DNA of 64,000 nucleotides. Source: Pandoraea vervacti (GTDB taxonomy: Bacteria > Pseudomonadota > Gammaproteobacteria > Burkholderiales > Burkholderiaceae). Made by a program: the position numbers and the translations under genes. The notes beneath the pieces were generated by a model. It did no database searches, had not been told where the DNA came from, and saw only the letters and a program-made list of their open reading frames with translations. Of this stretch, positions 37,067-44,386 are shown piece after piece; positions within the stretch are counted from its first letter, which is position 1; the number at the start of each line of letters is the position of its first letter. Location: NCBI RefSeq assembly GCF_000934605.2, contig NZ_CP010897.2, forward strand, positions 744,001 to 808,000. Direction: 5' to 3'.

Positions 37067-37201
37067 ATGGCTGCAGGCGGAGGACCAACCCCAGAGCAAT
37101 GGGAGAAAATGAGTTCAAAAGATCGAACCGTTTATTGGGTATGTGTTGCCGTAGCGTGCGCAATCTTGGGGGCTATGGCAATCAAAAGGTTTTTTTTCTA
37201 A
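37067..37201 (+). CDS. 44-residue one-helix membrane protein, candidate immunity protein
   Basis: This small gene starts 11 nt after the tpsA stop and has a strong ribosome site, GGGAGGT, at 37056-37062. The protein has a polar N-terminus (PTPEQWEKMSSKDR) and a single hydrophobic helix (about residues 22-38), ending KRFFF. Position and expression signals are as expected for an immunity protein against the toxin tail of the preceding exoprotein. Its function is inferred only from position. Membrane location would suit a toxin that attacks the inner membrane. Confidence 0.6.
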   Translation: MAAGGGPTPEQWEKMSSKDRTVYWVCVAVACAILGAMAIKRFFF

Positions 37202-37726
37202 GGTGCACGTTAGATGCCTACGGGAGGCGGCGCCGAGTCTGTCACCGATGTTGTTTGTTTGACGAAAAATGGTTGTGTGCGACGAGAGGCTAGCTCCTGC
37301 CGTAGCAGAAGAAAAACTTGACGCAATGTCCGGAACGGGCAAATCAGCCTCATTGACACGGCTATGGCTGGCGTGACCGGAGCTCTGACCTTCGAAACTG
37401 GATTGCTACCTGGTTTCTTGATAAACACGGGCGGAGCGCTCGCTGGCTCCGCGATTAAAGGTGACAATCCGAATATGAGTATGGCAGGCGCTGCCGCTGG
37501 AACGGTCGCAGGCTACGGCATTGGCGGAAAGGTGGAGAGCGCTATAGGCAATCGTGTGAACCCTTGGTACAGAGCAGAATGGGTCGATATCGACCTCGGC
37601 ATTTCGAAGTACGTTCCGCCAAGTGCAATCCCTTCGGTTGCCGGAACAACGGCGGGTGCAGTCGCATCGGAATCGACTAACGCCCGAGTAAATGCTGGTC
37701 CCAACTTAATGCCGAAGAACAAATGA
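37202..37726 (+). pseudogene. orphan TpsA/CdiA C-terminal toxin module, interrupted
   Basis: One reading frame from 37202 encodes a short start (MPTGGGAESVTDVVCLTKNG), is stopped by TGA at 37319-37321, and resumes as ISLIDTAMAGVTGAL, then GFLINTGGALAGSAIKGDN, GYGIGGKVESAIG and a tail with ISKYVPPSAIPSVAG. The second part is open as a 120-residue frame from 37364. The Gly/Ala-rich composition and the PSAIPSV tail resemble C-terminal modules of CdiA proteins as I remember them. It has no TPS domain or signal, so it is probably a displaced toxin tail that could be recombined onto tpsA. It is coupled to the membrane protein gene that follows. Confidence 0.55.
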
Positions 37727-37974
37727 GCACACGTCTTTCGCGAAGCCTCAGAGCCTTTATCAGCTATCTGCTTGTGTTTCTAATTACCTATTCGCTCTGC
37801 GGATTGGTCATCGAGCTCATTTGGCTTCCAATTGTTGCATGGATGCACAATTGCGACGGTTACCTTTGGCCGTCAAAGTCGCGCATCTATGCCTGGTGCA
37901 AGCTGGTTCCTTTCGCGACCATCGTCTCCGGTGTCGGAGTTTGGATCTACGATCGCAAGCGCATCGGCTGGTAA
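37723..37974 (+). CDS. 83-residue two-helix membrane protein, candidate immunity to the orphan toxin
   Basis: The ATG overlaps the stop of the orphan toxin frame by four nt (37723-37726), a toxin/immunity style of coupling. Two hydrophobic segments are visible, at residues ~10-38 and ~60-76, with Trp and Cys between (WLPIVAWMHNCDGYLW). It is the second of several small membrane proteins in this region. I do not recognise a named family. Confidence 0.6.
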   Translation: MSTRLSRSLRAFISYLLVFLITYSLCGLVIELIWLPIVAWMHNCDGYLWPSKSRIYAWCKLVPFATIVSGVGVWIYDRKRIGW

Positions 37975-38107
37975 TTGAACCGAACGACATTCCTCGGCTA
38001 TGAAAATTCAAAAGAGGTCTACGGCTCTAGCAGTGCGAATTTACCTGCCTGGAGCGGCCCCACGTATCTGAGGACACGAGGACTCTCTTAAAATAAGGGA
38101 TAGTCTT

Positions 38108-38509
38108 GTGCCTATCAGTAAGCCTAGTCATTACGTGGAAAGCATCGAAATTCTGACCGAGCCGGAGCGCCGTCGTCGGCGCACGGCGCAGGAAAAAATC
38201 GCCATCGTGCAGGAAACATTGGAGCCGGGAGCGTCGGTGTCGGCCGTTGCACGTCGGCACGGCGTCAATGCCAACCAGGTGTTCGGCTGGCGCAAGCAAT
38301 ACCAGGAAGGCAGTCTGGCGGCGGTGAAGGCGGGTGAAACCGTTGTACCGGCATCTGAGCTAGCCGCCGCCATCAAGGAAATCAAGGAGTTGCAACGGCT
38401 ACTCGGGAAGAAGACGTTGGAGGTCGAAATCCTGAAAGAAGCCGTGGAATGGGGCCGGTCAAAAAACCTGATTGCGCGCTCGCCCTTGCTGCCGGGGGAC
38501 GACCGATGA
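38108..38509 (+). CDS. IS3-family transposase OrfA
   Basis: A 133-residue DNA-binding subunit. It has an HTH_Tnp_1 region (TAQEKIAIVQETLEPGASVS, then ARRHGVNANQVFGWRKQY) and a C-terminal leucine-zipper-like helix (LQRLLGKKTLEVEILKEAVE). A classic -1 slippery heptamer, A AAA AAC, lies in frame at 38461-38467, so a fused OrfAB transposase can be made. OrfA alone usually regulates the element. Confidence 0.92.
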   Translation: MPISKPSHYVESIEILTEPERRRRRTAQEKIAIVQETLEPGASVSAVARRHGVNANQVFGWRKQYQEGSLAAVKAGETVVPASELAAAIKEIKELQRLLGKKTLEVEILKEAVEWGRSKNLIARSPLLPGDDR

Positions 38510-39342
38510 AGACGGTCTGCGAAGTTCTCGGCGTGGCGCGCTCTGCCGTGGCGGTCAAGCGAGCTCGCTCGTCCGACTGGCGCGATGGTCGCCGTGCCCG
38601 CGTGACCAACGATGCCGGGCTGGTCGAGGAGATTCAGGCCCATGTGGCGCACCTTCCTACCTATGGCTACCGGCGTGTCTGGGCGCTGCTGCGCCGCAGT
38701 CGGGAGCAGAGCGGTGCGCCGTGCATCAACGTCAAGCGCGTGTATCGGGTCATGCGGGAGCATCAGTTGCTGCTGCGCCGCCCCGGCGTGCGGCAAGACA
38801 AGCGGCGGCATGACGGTCGCGTTGCCGTGGAGCGCAGCAACACCCGCTGGTGCTCCGATGGCTTCGAGTTCCGGTGCGACGATGGTACGCCGCTGCGCGT
38901 GACGTTTGCGTTGGACTGCTGCGACCGCGAGGCGATTAGCTGGGCCGCAACGACCGGCGGGCATAGCGGTGATGTGGTGCGAGACGTGATGCTGGCCGCC
39001 GTCGAACAGCGCTTCGGCACCACGCAGGCCGCGCACCCCATCGAATGGCTGACGGACAACGGCTCGGCCTACATCGACTACCGCACGCGCAGCTTCGCTC
39101 GCGAACTGGGTCTTGAGCCGCTGACCACGCCGGTCCGTTCGCCGCAGAGCAATGGCATGGCCGAATCGTTCGTGAAGACCATGAAGCACGATTACGTCGC
39201 CTATATGGACAAGCCTGACGCACCAACAGCGCTCTCGCGTCTGGCAATCGCGTTTGAACACTACAATGAGCGCCACCCGCACAAAGCCTTGAAATACCGC
39301 TCGCCTCGCGAGTTCAGGCGTAATGCGGTGTCATCAACCTAA
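38506..39342 (+). CDS. IS3-family transposase OrfB (DDE integrase core)
   Basis: A 278-residue frame from the ATG at 38506, which overlaps the orfA stop by four nt; the frame is open upstream to 38449, as needed for the -1 fusion. The rve catalytic triad is complete: Asp in RWCSDGFEF, Asp in EWLTDNGSAY, Glu in NGMAESFVKTMK. A conserved YNERHPHKALKYRSP tail follows. It carries out cut-and-join of the IS ends. Confidence 0.93.
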   Translation: MKTVCEVLGVARSAVAVKRARSSDWRDGRRARVTNDAGLVEEIQAHVAHLPTYGYRRVWALLRRSREQSGAPCINVKRVYRVMREHQLLLRRPGVRQDKRRHDGRVAVERSNTRWCSDGFEFRCDDGTPLRVTFALDCCDREAISWAATTGGHSGDVVRDVMLAAVEQRFGTTQAAHPIEWLTDNGSAYIDYRTRSFARELGLEPLTTPVRSPQSNGMAESFVKTMKHDYVAYMDKPDAPTALSRLAIAFEHYNERHPHKALKYRSPREFRRNAVSST

Positions 39343-39408
39343 CAGTGTCCGCCTGTCCTGAGTTACAGGGGCAACTCCACTGCCCGTGACAAGCAGGGCC
39401 AAGTTTAG

Positions 39409-39620
39409 TTTGCGATAGATCTGACCTCGTCAGGCGGGGGCGGCATCAGCCGGCGCATCGAATGATGTTTCACGCCGATAGCCGTGACGGTCGACGCTAG
39501 GTGCGATTGGTCGCGGTTAGCGCGATATTTGGGAGTGTGGCGACGCTGGCCCATTACGGTACCCCGTATTGATACATACACTTTGGCGCTGTCACTTGGA
39601 TCAACAGAATTAGCCGTCAT
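39409..39620. other. unassigned DNA between the IS and the tpsA remnant
   Basis: About 210 nt with no feature I can name. A minus-strand frame crosses it but has no start signal or recognised domain. It may be the remains of another module. Confidence 0.3.
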
Positions 39621-39905
39621 AGCGACAACGAGTCGAAGGGCGGTAGTTTCGGCGTGTCGTTCGGCACGATCGGGTGGGGGTGTCGGCACCATTCTCGAAT
39701 TCCAACGGCGACGCCAACGCTGATTCGACGTTCCGGAACGGTTCGCATATAAATGCCAGTATTGTGAGGCGGCCAGTGGCGGGGTGGGTGCGTTTGGTTA
39801 GACGGAGGTCGAGCCGAGTTGGGGATCGTCGACCAGCAAACGACGTCGTCGTAAGACAGCACGAAGAACGCGGGCAGCAACATCCAGTCTGATCGTACGG
39901 CCGTG
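39621..39905 (+). pseudogene. decayed, rearranged copy of part of the tpsA body
   Basis: 39621-39757 closely resembles 34902-35040 in tpsA: SDNESKGGSFGVSFGT and NGDANADSTF are readable. An extra G near 39670-39675 shifts the frame. 39769-39905 then resembles 34580-34765, an earlier part of tpsA, with in-frame stops. The order of the two segments is the reverse of that in tpsA. This is the scar of a second tpsA-like gene or of recombination between tpsA copies. Confidence 0.8.
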
Positions 39906-39962
39906 CTTATCGTAAGGCGCTGCGCGGCAGGGCGAGTCCTTAAGTAAGTAGAGGTAACGATT

Positions 39963-40259
39963 ATGGATGATGGATTTTGGTCTGGAATGCTTGGAGGATT
40001 ATTTGGCATGCCGATTATAAGATGGGCTCAAAAATTCAAATATATTTCAATATTCATTTTTGTTGTCTTTGCGGTCCATGCTTCGACGTTTGCCTCCGAC
40101 GTAATCAATAGCGGTGTAAGGGTCGCTGCACTGAAGTTCATGCAGTACAACGTAACCTTCGTGGGGATTATGATTTCAATCGCCATCGGAGTTTTGGCAG
40201 CCTCTTGCCTGTTTATCTGTACTGGATTGTTGAATAAGAAAAAGAGGGTGGAGGAATAG
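39963..40259 (+). CDS. 98-residue two-helix membrane protein, candidate immunity protein
   Basis: Starts with ATG seven nt after AGAGGT. The N-terminus is MDDGFWSGMLGGLFGMP; hydrophobic helices lie at residues ~28-46 and ~65-88 (TFVGIMISIAIGVLAA), with a basic tail NKKKRVEE. It resembles by eye the interrupted protein at 40464-40775 (shared GGLFG, IMISI-type second helix), so the two look like paralogues. Low GC fits exchangeable immunity genes. Function is inferred from the array context. Confidence 0.6.
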   Translation: MDDGFWSGMLGGLFGMPIIRWAQKFKYISIFIFVVFAVHASTFASDVINSGVRVAALKFMQYNVTFVGIMISIAIGVLAASCLFICTGLLNKKKRVEE

Positions 40260-40451
40260 GTCGCGTTGTCGCCGCTTTCGTATAGCAACATGTTCGCAAC
40301 GTCGATGTTCGGATGGGCGGGAGTCCCTAATTCGATTACAAACATCACAACTGTTCCCAGCGTAGTGATTCGTGGGGTGAACTTTGCTTTGGGGCAGACG
40401 GTAGGTAAAGCGACGCAGGCTGTCGTCAAATCAGGCGAGTCAAAGGACTGA
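40260..40451 (+). pseudogene. orphan toxin-tail fragment
   Basis: In frame after the stop of the preceding membrane protein is a 63-codon open stretch with no ATG at its beginning (a TTG at 40266 is possible). It encodes SPLSYSNMFATSMFGWAG, then a VPSVVIRG block and a GQTVGKATQ tail. The VPSV-then-Gly pattern is faintly like the tail of the orphan module ending at 37726. It is followed after 12 nt by another membrane-protein gene, as expected for a toxin end followed by its immunity gene. Confidence 0.4.
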
Positions 40452-40463
40452 GGAAATTCGAAG

Positions 40464-40775
40464 ATGTCTGAAATTTTTTGCGGACTTATAGGCGGGCTGT
40501 TTGGTACGGTAATCGGCAAAGTCCTCGGGCGATTCCGTCCTTGGAAGGTATTTGTCGGAACATTTTCTTAGATTTACCTCGGTATTTTGATAGTGGGGGC
40601 GGTCGGTGTTGGATACAGAAAGACCATCGCAACGTTGCCAGAATTTCTTACTCCGTTTGCAATGGGCGTATTCATTATGATTTCGATGGGAGTTACTCTA
40701 ATTGCCGTGCTCGGTCGGACCGCAATTAAGAATTCGAAAGATGAAAAGACTAAAACCACTGAAACCTCTCCCTGA
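40464..40775 (+). pseudogene. two-helix membrane protein gene with an in-frame amber stop
   Basis: ATG at 40464 has AGGAA eight nt upstream. The frame reads MSEIFCGLIGGLFGTVIG and on for 35 codons to TAG at 40569-40571, then stays open in the same frame to 40775 (GILIVGAVGVGYRK, then FAMGVFIMISMGVTLIAV and a Lys/Thr-rich tail). Without the amber codon it would be a ~103-residue protein like the one at 39963. A TTG at 40587 might restart translation, but loss of function is more likely. Confidence 0.6.
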
Positions 40776-40932
40776 CGGAACAATCACCGTCAGTTTCGAT
40801 GCAGCATTGGCGGACCGCATGCAAACCGGCGGGGCCGAAGAGACGCGTCACGGGTGAAGACTCTGCCGCACAGTGATTCAATGAATTGACGGTCGGACCC
40901 GGAGGGAGAATCGATTTCTCCATATTCGCCGC

Positions 40933-41811
40933 TCACGGACACGCTCCCGAATGCACCTGCGCCAACAAATCCAAAAACAGATCCAGCGCCCGAGTTCTCG
41001 GCCGTGACGCTTCCGTGATTGCGCTGATCGCGTTCTCGTACTCCGGCCCCGACGGCACTCTCACTACAGCATGACGTTTCGCGAACGACGCGGCGTAATA
41101 CTGTGGCAGCAGCCCCACGTAATGCCCGGAGAGCACCAGCATCGCCACCGCCTCCAAGCCGGACGCCGTCGGCCCACGCGTCAGTCCCAGGGTATTGAGC
41201 GCTTCATGCACGAACGGCTGCGTCCGATAGACCAGCGGCAACGTCGACGCTTCCTTCACGCGATGCTTCGCCACGTATAACTGGTGACGCTCGATAAACA
41301 GTGGCTGATAGTGAAACCCGGCCTCACGCCGGTACATCCCGCGTATCGCGATTTGCACACGACGCTCGCGCAACGCCAGATCGAGTTCGTTGAACGTCAT
41401 CACTGTCAGTTCGACCTTCACGTCCGGTGCTTGTGTCTTCAGCGCATCCAACGCTTCGGAAATATGACACCCCACATCCGACAGGATGTGCTCAACCATC
41501 CCGATCGACAGCGTGCCCGACAGCACGCCACGTACGGCATCGATTTCCGGACGAATCCGCTCCAGTGACTTCAACGCGTCGCGGGCCAGCTCCAGCGCAA
41601 CCTTGCCCGCATGCGTGAGCACGAAGCCGGACGGGCCACGCTCGCACAGTCGCGTGCCCAGCGTTTCCTCGACCTCGCGGATATGTCGGCTGATCGACGC
41701 CTTCGACATGTTCAACTGCTTCTCGGCCGCCGCAAAGCCACTCGCCTGCGCCACCGCGCAAAAAATGCGTAACGAGCGAAGGTCTCGCTCGCTGAACTCC
41801 CGATTTGCCAT
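40933..41811 (-). CDS. LysR-family regulator of the ureohydrolase/ABC operon
   Basis: A 292-residue LysR regulator from the ATG at 41811 (an upstream ATG at 41862 is possible). The HTH is SLRIFCAVAQASGFAAAEKQ and then MSKASISRHIREVEETLG. It is divergent from the operon starting at 42122, and a palindrome sits between them at the position expected for a LysR recognition site. It most likely activates the operon in response to the imported compound. Confidence 0.83.
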   Translation of the reverse strand: MANREFSERDLRSLRIFCAVAQASGFAAAEKQLNMSKASISRHIREVEETLGTRLCERGPSGFVLTHAGKVALELARDALKSLERIRPEIDAVRGVLSGTLSIGMVEHILSDVGCHISEALDALKTQAPDVKVELTVMTFNELDLALRERRVQIAIRGMYRREAGFHYQPLFIERHQLYVAKHRVKEASTLPLVYRTQPFVHEALNTLGLTRGPTASGLEAVAMLVLSGHYVGLLPQYYAASFAKRHAVVRVPSGPEYENAISAITEASRPRTRALDLFLDLLAQVHSGACP

Positions 41812-42121
41812 CGCCTCGTCCCCAATCGCGTCCGTCACCGCCGGATGCAGCAGCGTCGGCATCCCGATGCATCATCGTCCGTAAGGCAAGCTCGCACGCC
41901 TCACAGCACCCCATCGCACAGGCCAGAATTCGCGCTGAACGTCTCACAAACCGTTGCCATGCGCGGTGCACAAAAGGTTTCATTTTTCGAAACCATACCA
42001 ATAAAAAAAACATTTTTCATGATCTTTTTGCCCGCATACATTGGGTTTCAGAGGCGCACGACACCGGTCACTGCCGGACGCGCCCGTCGGAACACCCAAC
42101 CCACATGACGCGAGGCAAGCT
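41812..42121. other. divergent region between the LysR gene and the ABC/ureohydrolase operon
   Basis: A 310-nt gap, AT-rich from about 41970 to 42045. Apart from the operator and promoter listed next, I see no gene or RNA. Confidence 0.5.
41976..42042 (+). promoter_or_regulatory. candidate LysR operator and promoter for the ABC/ureohydrolase operon
   Basis: GGTTTC (41976-41981) and GAAACC (41989-41994) form a perfect inverted repeat with a 7-nt AT-rich spacer and contain a T-N11-A core. Downstream, TTTTCA (42014-42019) and TACATT (42037-42042) are 17 nt apart. They would start transcription near 42049, placing the repeat centre at about -64, where LysR recognition sites usually lie. Confidence 0.5.
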
Positions 42122-42982
42122 ATGAAGACCTGGTCCAGACGATCCTTTGTAAAGGCGACGCTTGCTTCGAGCGCCGCACTGGCGCTGCCGGCGGTGCCGT
42201 CGCTGGCCTTTGCCGAAGGCGGCACGCTTGCCGACATCAAGAAGCGCGGCAAGCTGACCGTGGGCACCGAAGCGGCATACGAACCGTTCGAATTCGTCGA
42301 AAACGGACAAGTGGTCGGGTATGGGCACGACGTGCTCGAACTGATGGCCGCGAAACTCGGCGTCAAGCTCGAACAAATGAACCTGCCGTTCCAGGGGTTG
42401 CTCCCGGGCCTTATGTCCCACAAGTTCGACTTCGTGGCGACGAGCGTGGGCATCACCCCCGAGCGCGCCAAGCGCTTCGCGTTCAGCCAGCCCGTCGGCG
42501 TGGTGCGCTCGGTGCTGATGGTGCGCACCGACGAGACCGCCATCAAGGGCGATATGGACATCGCAGGCAAGACCATCGGCACGCAGATGGGCTCGTCGTC
42601 GCAACCGGTGGCCGACGAGTTCGAAAAGGAACTCAAGGCGAAGACGGGTAAGGGTTACGCCGGCACGCGTCTTTACCAGGCGTATCCGGATGTCTCGAAC
42701 GCACTCGCCAACAAGACCATCGACGTGGCGCTGATGCCGTCGAACATTGCCGCGGTGCAAATGCGCAATCAACCCAACGCGTTTCGCATCGCCGGGACCA
42801 TCGGTCAGCCGAAGCTGCTCGCCTGGGTGGCCAATCCGAACGATCTCGAAATCCGCAAGTTCATCAACGATTCGCTCGACGAGTTCCGCGCCAACGGCAA
42901 GCTCGCCGCATTGCAGCAAAAGTGGTTCGGCGGCCCGATGGACACGCCGCGCGAGAACTACCTGCCGCAAGGCGCCATTTGA
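42122..42982 (+). CDS. periplasmic amino-acid-type binding protein of an ABC importer
   Basis: A 286-residue family-3 solute-binding protein. It begins MKTWSRRSFVKATLASSAA, a twin-arginine-like signal, cleaved after about residue 33 (AFAEG). The lobe-1 motif is GKLTVGTEAAYEPFEF, then VSHKFDFVATSVGITPER-type segments. Family 3 binds polar amino acids, opines and related cations. It is first in a six-gene rightward operon. Confidence 0.9.
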   Translation: MKTWSRRSFVKATLASSAALALPAVPSLAFAEGGTLADIKKRGKLTVGTEAAYEPFEFVENGQVVGYGHDVLELMAAKLGVKLEQMNLPFQGLLPGLMSHKFDFVATSVGITPERAKRFAFSQPVGVVRSVLMVRTDETAIKGDMDIAGKTIGTQMGSSSQPVADEFEKELKAKTGKGYAGTRLYQAYPDVSNALANKTIDVALMPSNIAAVQMRNQPNAFRIAGTIGQPKLLAWVANPNDLEIRKFINDSLDEFRANGKLAALQQKWFGGPMDTPRENYLPQGAI

Positions 42983-42993
42983 CGGCGGCCGCC

Positions 42994-43683
42994 ATGTTCA
43001 ACTGGCCCGGCATGGAACAAATGCGCGGCGTGCTCCAGCCGTTCGTCGAAGGCGTGGTGTCAGGCACGGTGATCACGCTCGCTGCCTCCGCAGGCGCCTT
43101 CGTCATCGGTCTGGGGCTCGGGATCGTGCTGCTGCTCGCGCGCATCTCGCCGCTCGCACCCCTGCGCTCGTTCGTCGTGTTGTGGGTCAGTCTCATTCGC
43201 GGCACGCCCGCGCTGATCCACATGCTGATCGCGTACTACATGGTCCCGGCCATGTTCGATATCTCGATCTCGCCGATCACCGCAGGCGTGGCGGCGCTCG
43301 CATGCAACACCAGTGCTTACATCGTCGAGATCCTGCGCGGTGCGCTCGGCACGATCTCTTACGGACAACGCGCGGCCGCGTACGCGATGGGCATGCGCGC
43401 TCCGCAAGTCTGGCGTCACGTGCTGCTGCCGCAGGTCATCTATCGCGCGATTCCGCCGCTTACCAGCGAGTTCACGATTCTGCTCAAGGCGTCGTCGCTG
43501 ATGTCGATCATTGCCGTGCCGGAACTGGCGACTGTCGCGCGCAATGCCACCTTGCAGACGGATTTGCCGTTGCAGGTCTTCGCGATCACGGCCGCCGTGT
43601 ACTTCGTGCTTCTGTTCTGCATTTCGGCCGCCTCGCGGGTCTGCGAGCGCCGCGTCTCCAGGATGCTGCCCCATGGCCATTGA
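42994..43683 (+). CDS. polar amino acid ABC importer permease 1
   Basis: A 229-residue HisM/GlnP-type permease with about five helices. The coupling loop is AAYAMGMRAPQVWRHVLLPQ, and the family motif SLIRGTPALIHM is present. It begins 11 nt after the binding-protein stop; its end overlaps the next permease start by 11 nt. Confidence 0.9.
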   Translation: MFNWPGMEQMRGVLQPFVEGVVSGTVITLAASAGAFVIGLGLGIVLLLARISPLAPLRSFVVLWVSLIRGTPALIHMLIAYYMVPAMFDISISPITAGVAALACNTSAYIVEILRGALGTISYGQRAAAYAMGMRAPQVWRHVLLPQVIYRAIPPLTSEFTILLKASSLMSIIAVPELATVARNATLQTDLPLQVFAITAAVYFVLLFCISAASRVCERRVSRMLPHGH

Positions 43684-44386
43684 TTTTTCCATCGTACGGG
43701 AAGCGATTCCCGTGCTACTCGAAGGCCTGCGCATTACCGCGCTGGTGAGCGTCGTGGGCATACCGATCGGTGTCGTGATCGGGATTTCGGCGGCTTACGC
43801 GGCGCAGTCGCGCACGCTGTTGCGTCCCATCGCACTGGCGTACGTCGAACTGGTACGCAACATCCCCTACCTGATCCTCGTCTACCTGTCGTTCTTCGGA
43901 CTGCCGAAGCTCGGTGTGAGTGCATCGGCCATGACCGTAGCCGTGGGATGTACGGCGTTCTACACCGGTGGCTACTTCTGCGAAATCCTGCGCGCGGCGC
44001 TGCGCAGCGTCGCACGCGGACAAACGCACGCGGCGCTCTCGCTGGGCATGACTTACTGGCAGACGCAGCGCCACATCATTGCGCCGCAACTGTTCGGCTT
44101 CCTCATTCCGCCAACGACCAGCCTCGTCATCATGATGTTCAAGGACTCGGCGATCTTCTCGGTGATGAGCCTGCCGGAGATGACCTATCAAAGCAATCTG
44201 CTCACCGCCAACACCTTCGCTTACGTCGAAGTGCTCGGCGCCACGGCATTGATCTACTGGCTCAGCAGCGTCTTGCTGGCCGGTGTTGGGCGACGTCTGG
44301 AAAACGTTGTCGGGCGACGTACCCGCACACCCGACGTGGCTCCCCTCTCGACATTCCCCGCCAAAGGAAAAGGACAACTCTCATGA
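43673..44386 (+). CDS. polar amino acid ABC importer permease 2
   Basis: A 237-residue HisQ/GlnP-type permease. VELVRNIPYLILVYLSFF and the coupling loop LSLGMTYWQTQRHIIAPQ are the family landmarks. It pairs with permease 1. Its stop overlaps the ureohydrolase ATG by four nt, tying transport to the enzyme. Confidence 0.9.
   Translation: MAIDFSIVREAIPVLLEGLRITALVSVVGIPIGVVIGISAAYAAQSRTLLRPIALAYVELVRNIPYLILVYLSFFGLPKLGVSASAMTVAVGCTAFYTGGYFCEILRAALRSVARGQTHAALSLGMTYWQTQRHIIAPQLFGFLIPPTTSLVIMMFKDSAIFSVMSLPEMTYQSNLLTANTFAYVEVLGATALIYWLSSVLLAGVGRRLENVVGRRTRTPDVAPLSTFPAKGKGQLS

Larger units (their letters stand above)
38050..39379 (+). mobile_element. complete IS3-family (IS2-group) insertion sequence, 1330 bp
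   Basis: The ends are imperfect inverted repeats starting TGGAG and sharing GCCCC, AGGACA and GGAC blocks (38050-38089 and 39341-39379). The element is flanked by a perfect 5-bp direct repeat, CTGCC, at 38045-38049 and 39380-39384. It encodes orfA and orfB in the usual -1 arrangement. Intact ends and an undecayed target duplication suggest a recent insertion. Confidence 0.93.
37975..39408 (+). pseudogene. short toxin-tail-like frame split by the insertion sequence
   Basis: Directly after the stop of the 83-residue protein, the same frame reads LNRTTFLGYENSKEVY and on to SSSANLPA, then is cut at 38049 by the insertion sequence. If the IS and one copy of the 5-bp duplication are removed, the frame continues as RDKQGQV and stops at 39406-39408. 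The frame restored in this way is 33 codons and looks like the end of a longer protein. It was probably another C-terminal module before the insertion; there is no clear ATG. Confidence 0.45.

Noticed and set aside
37099..37293. 64-codon frame overlapping the small membrane gene after tpsA
   Set aside because: Out of frame with the strongly initiated gene at 37067 and without its own ribosome site.
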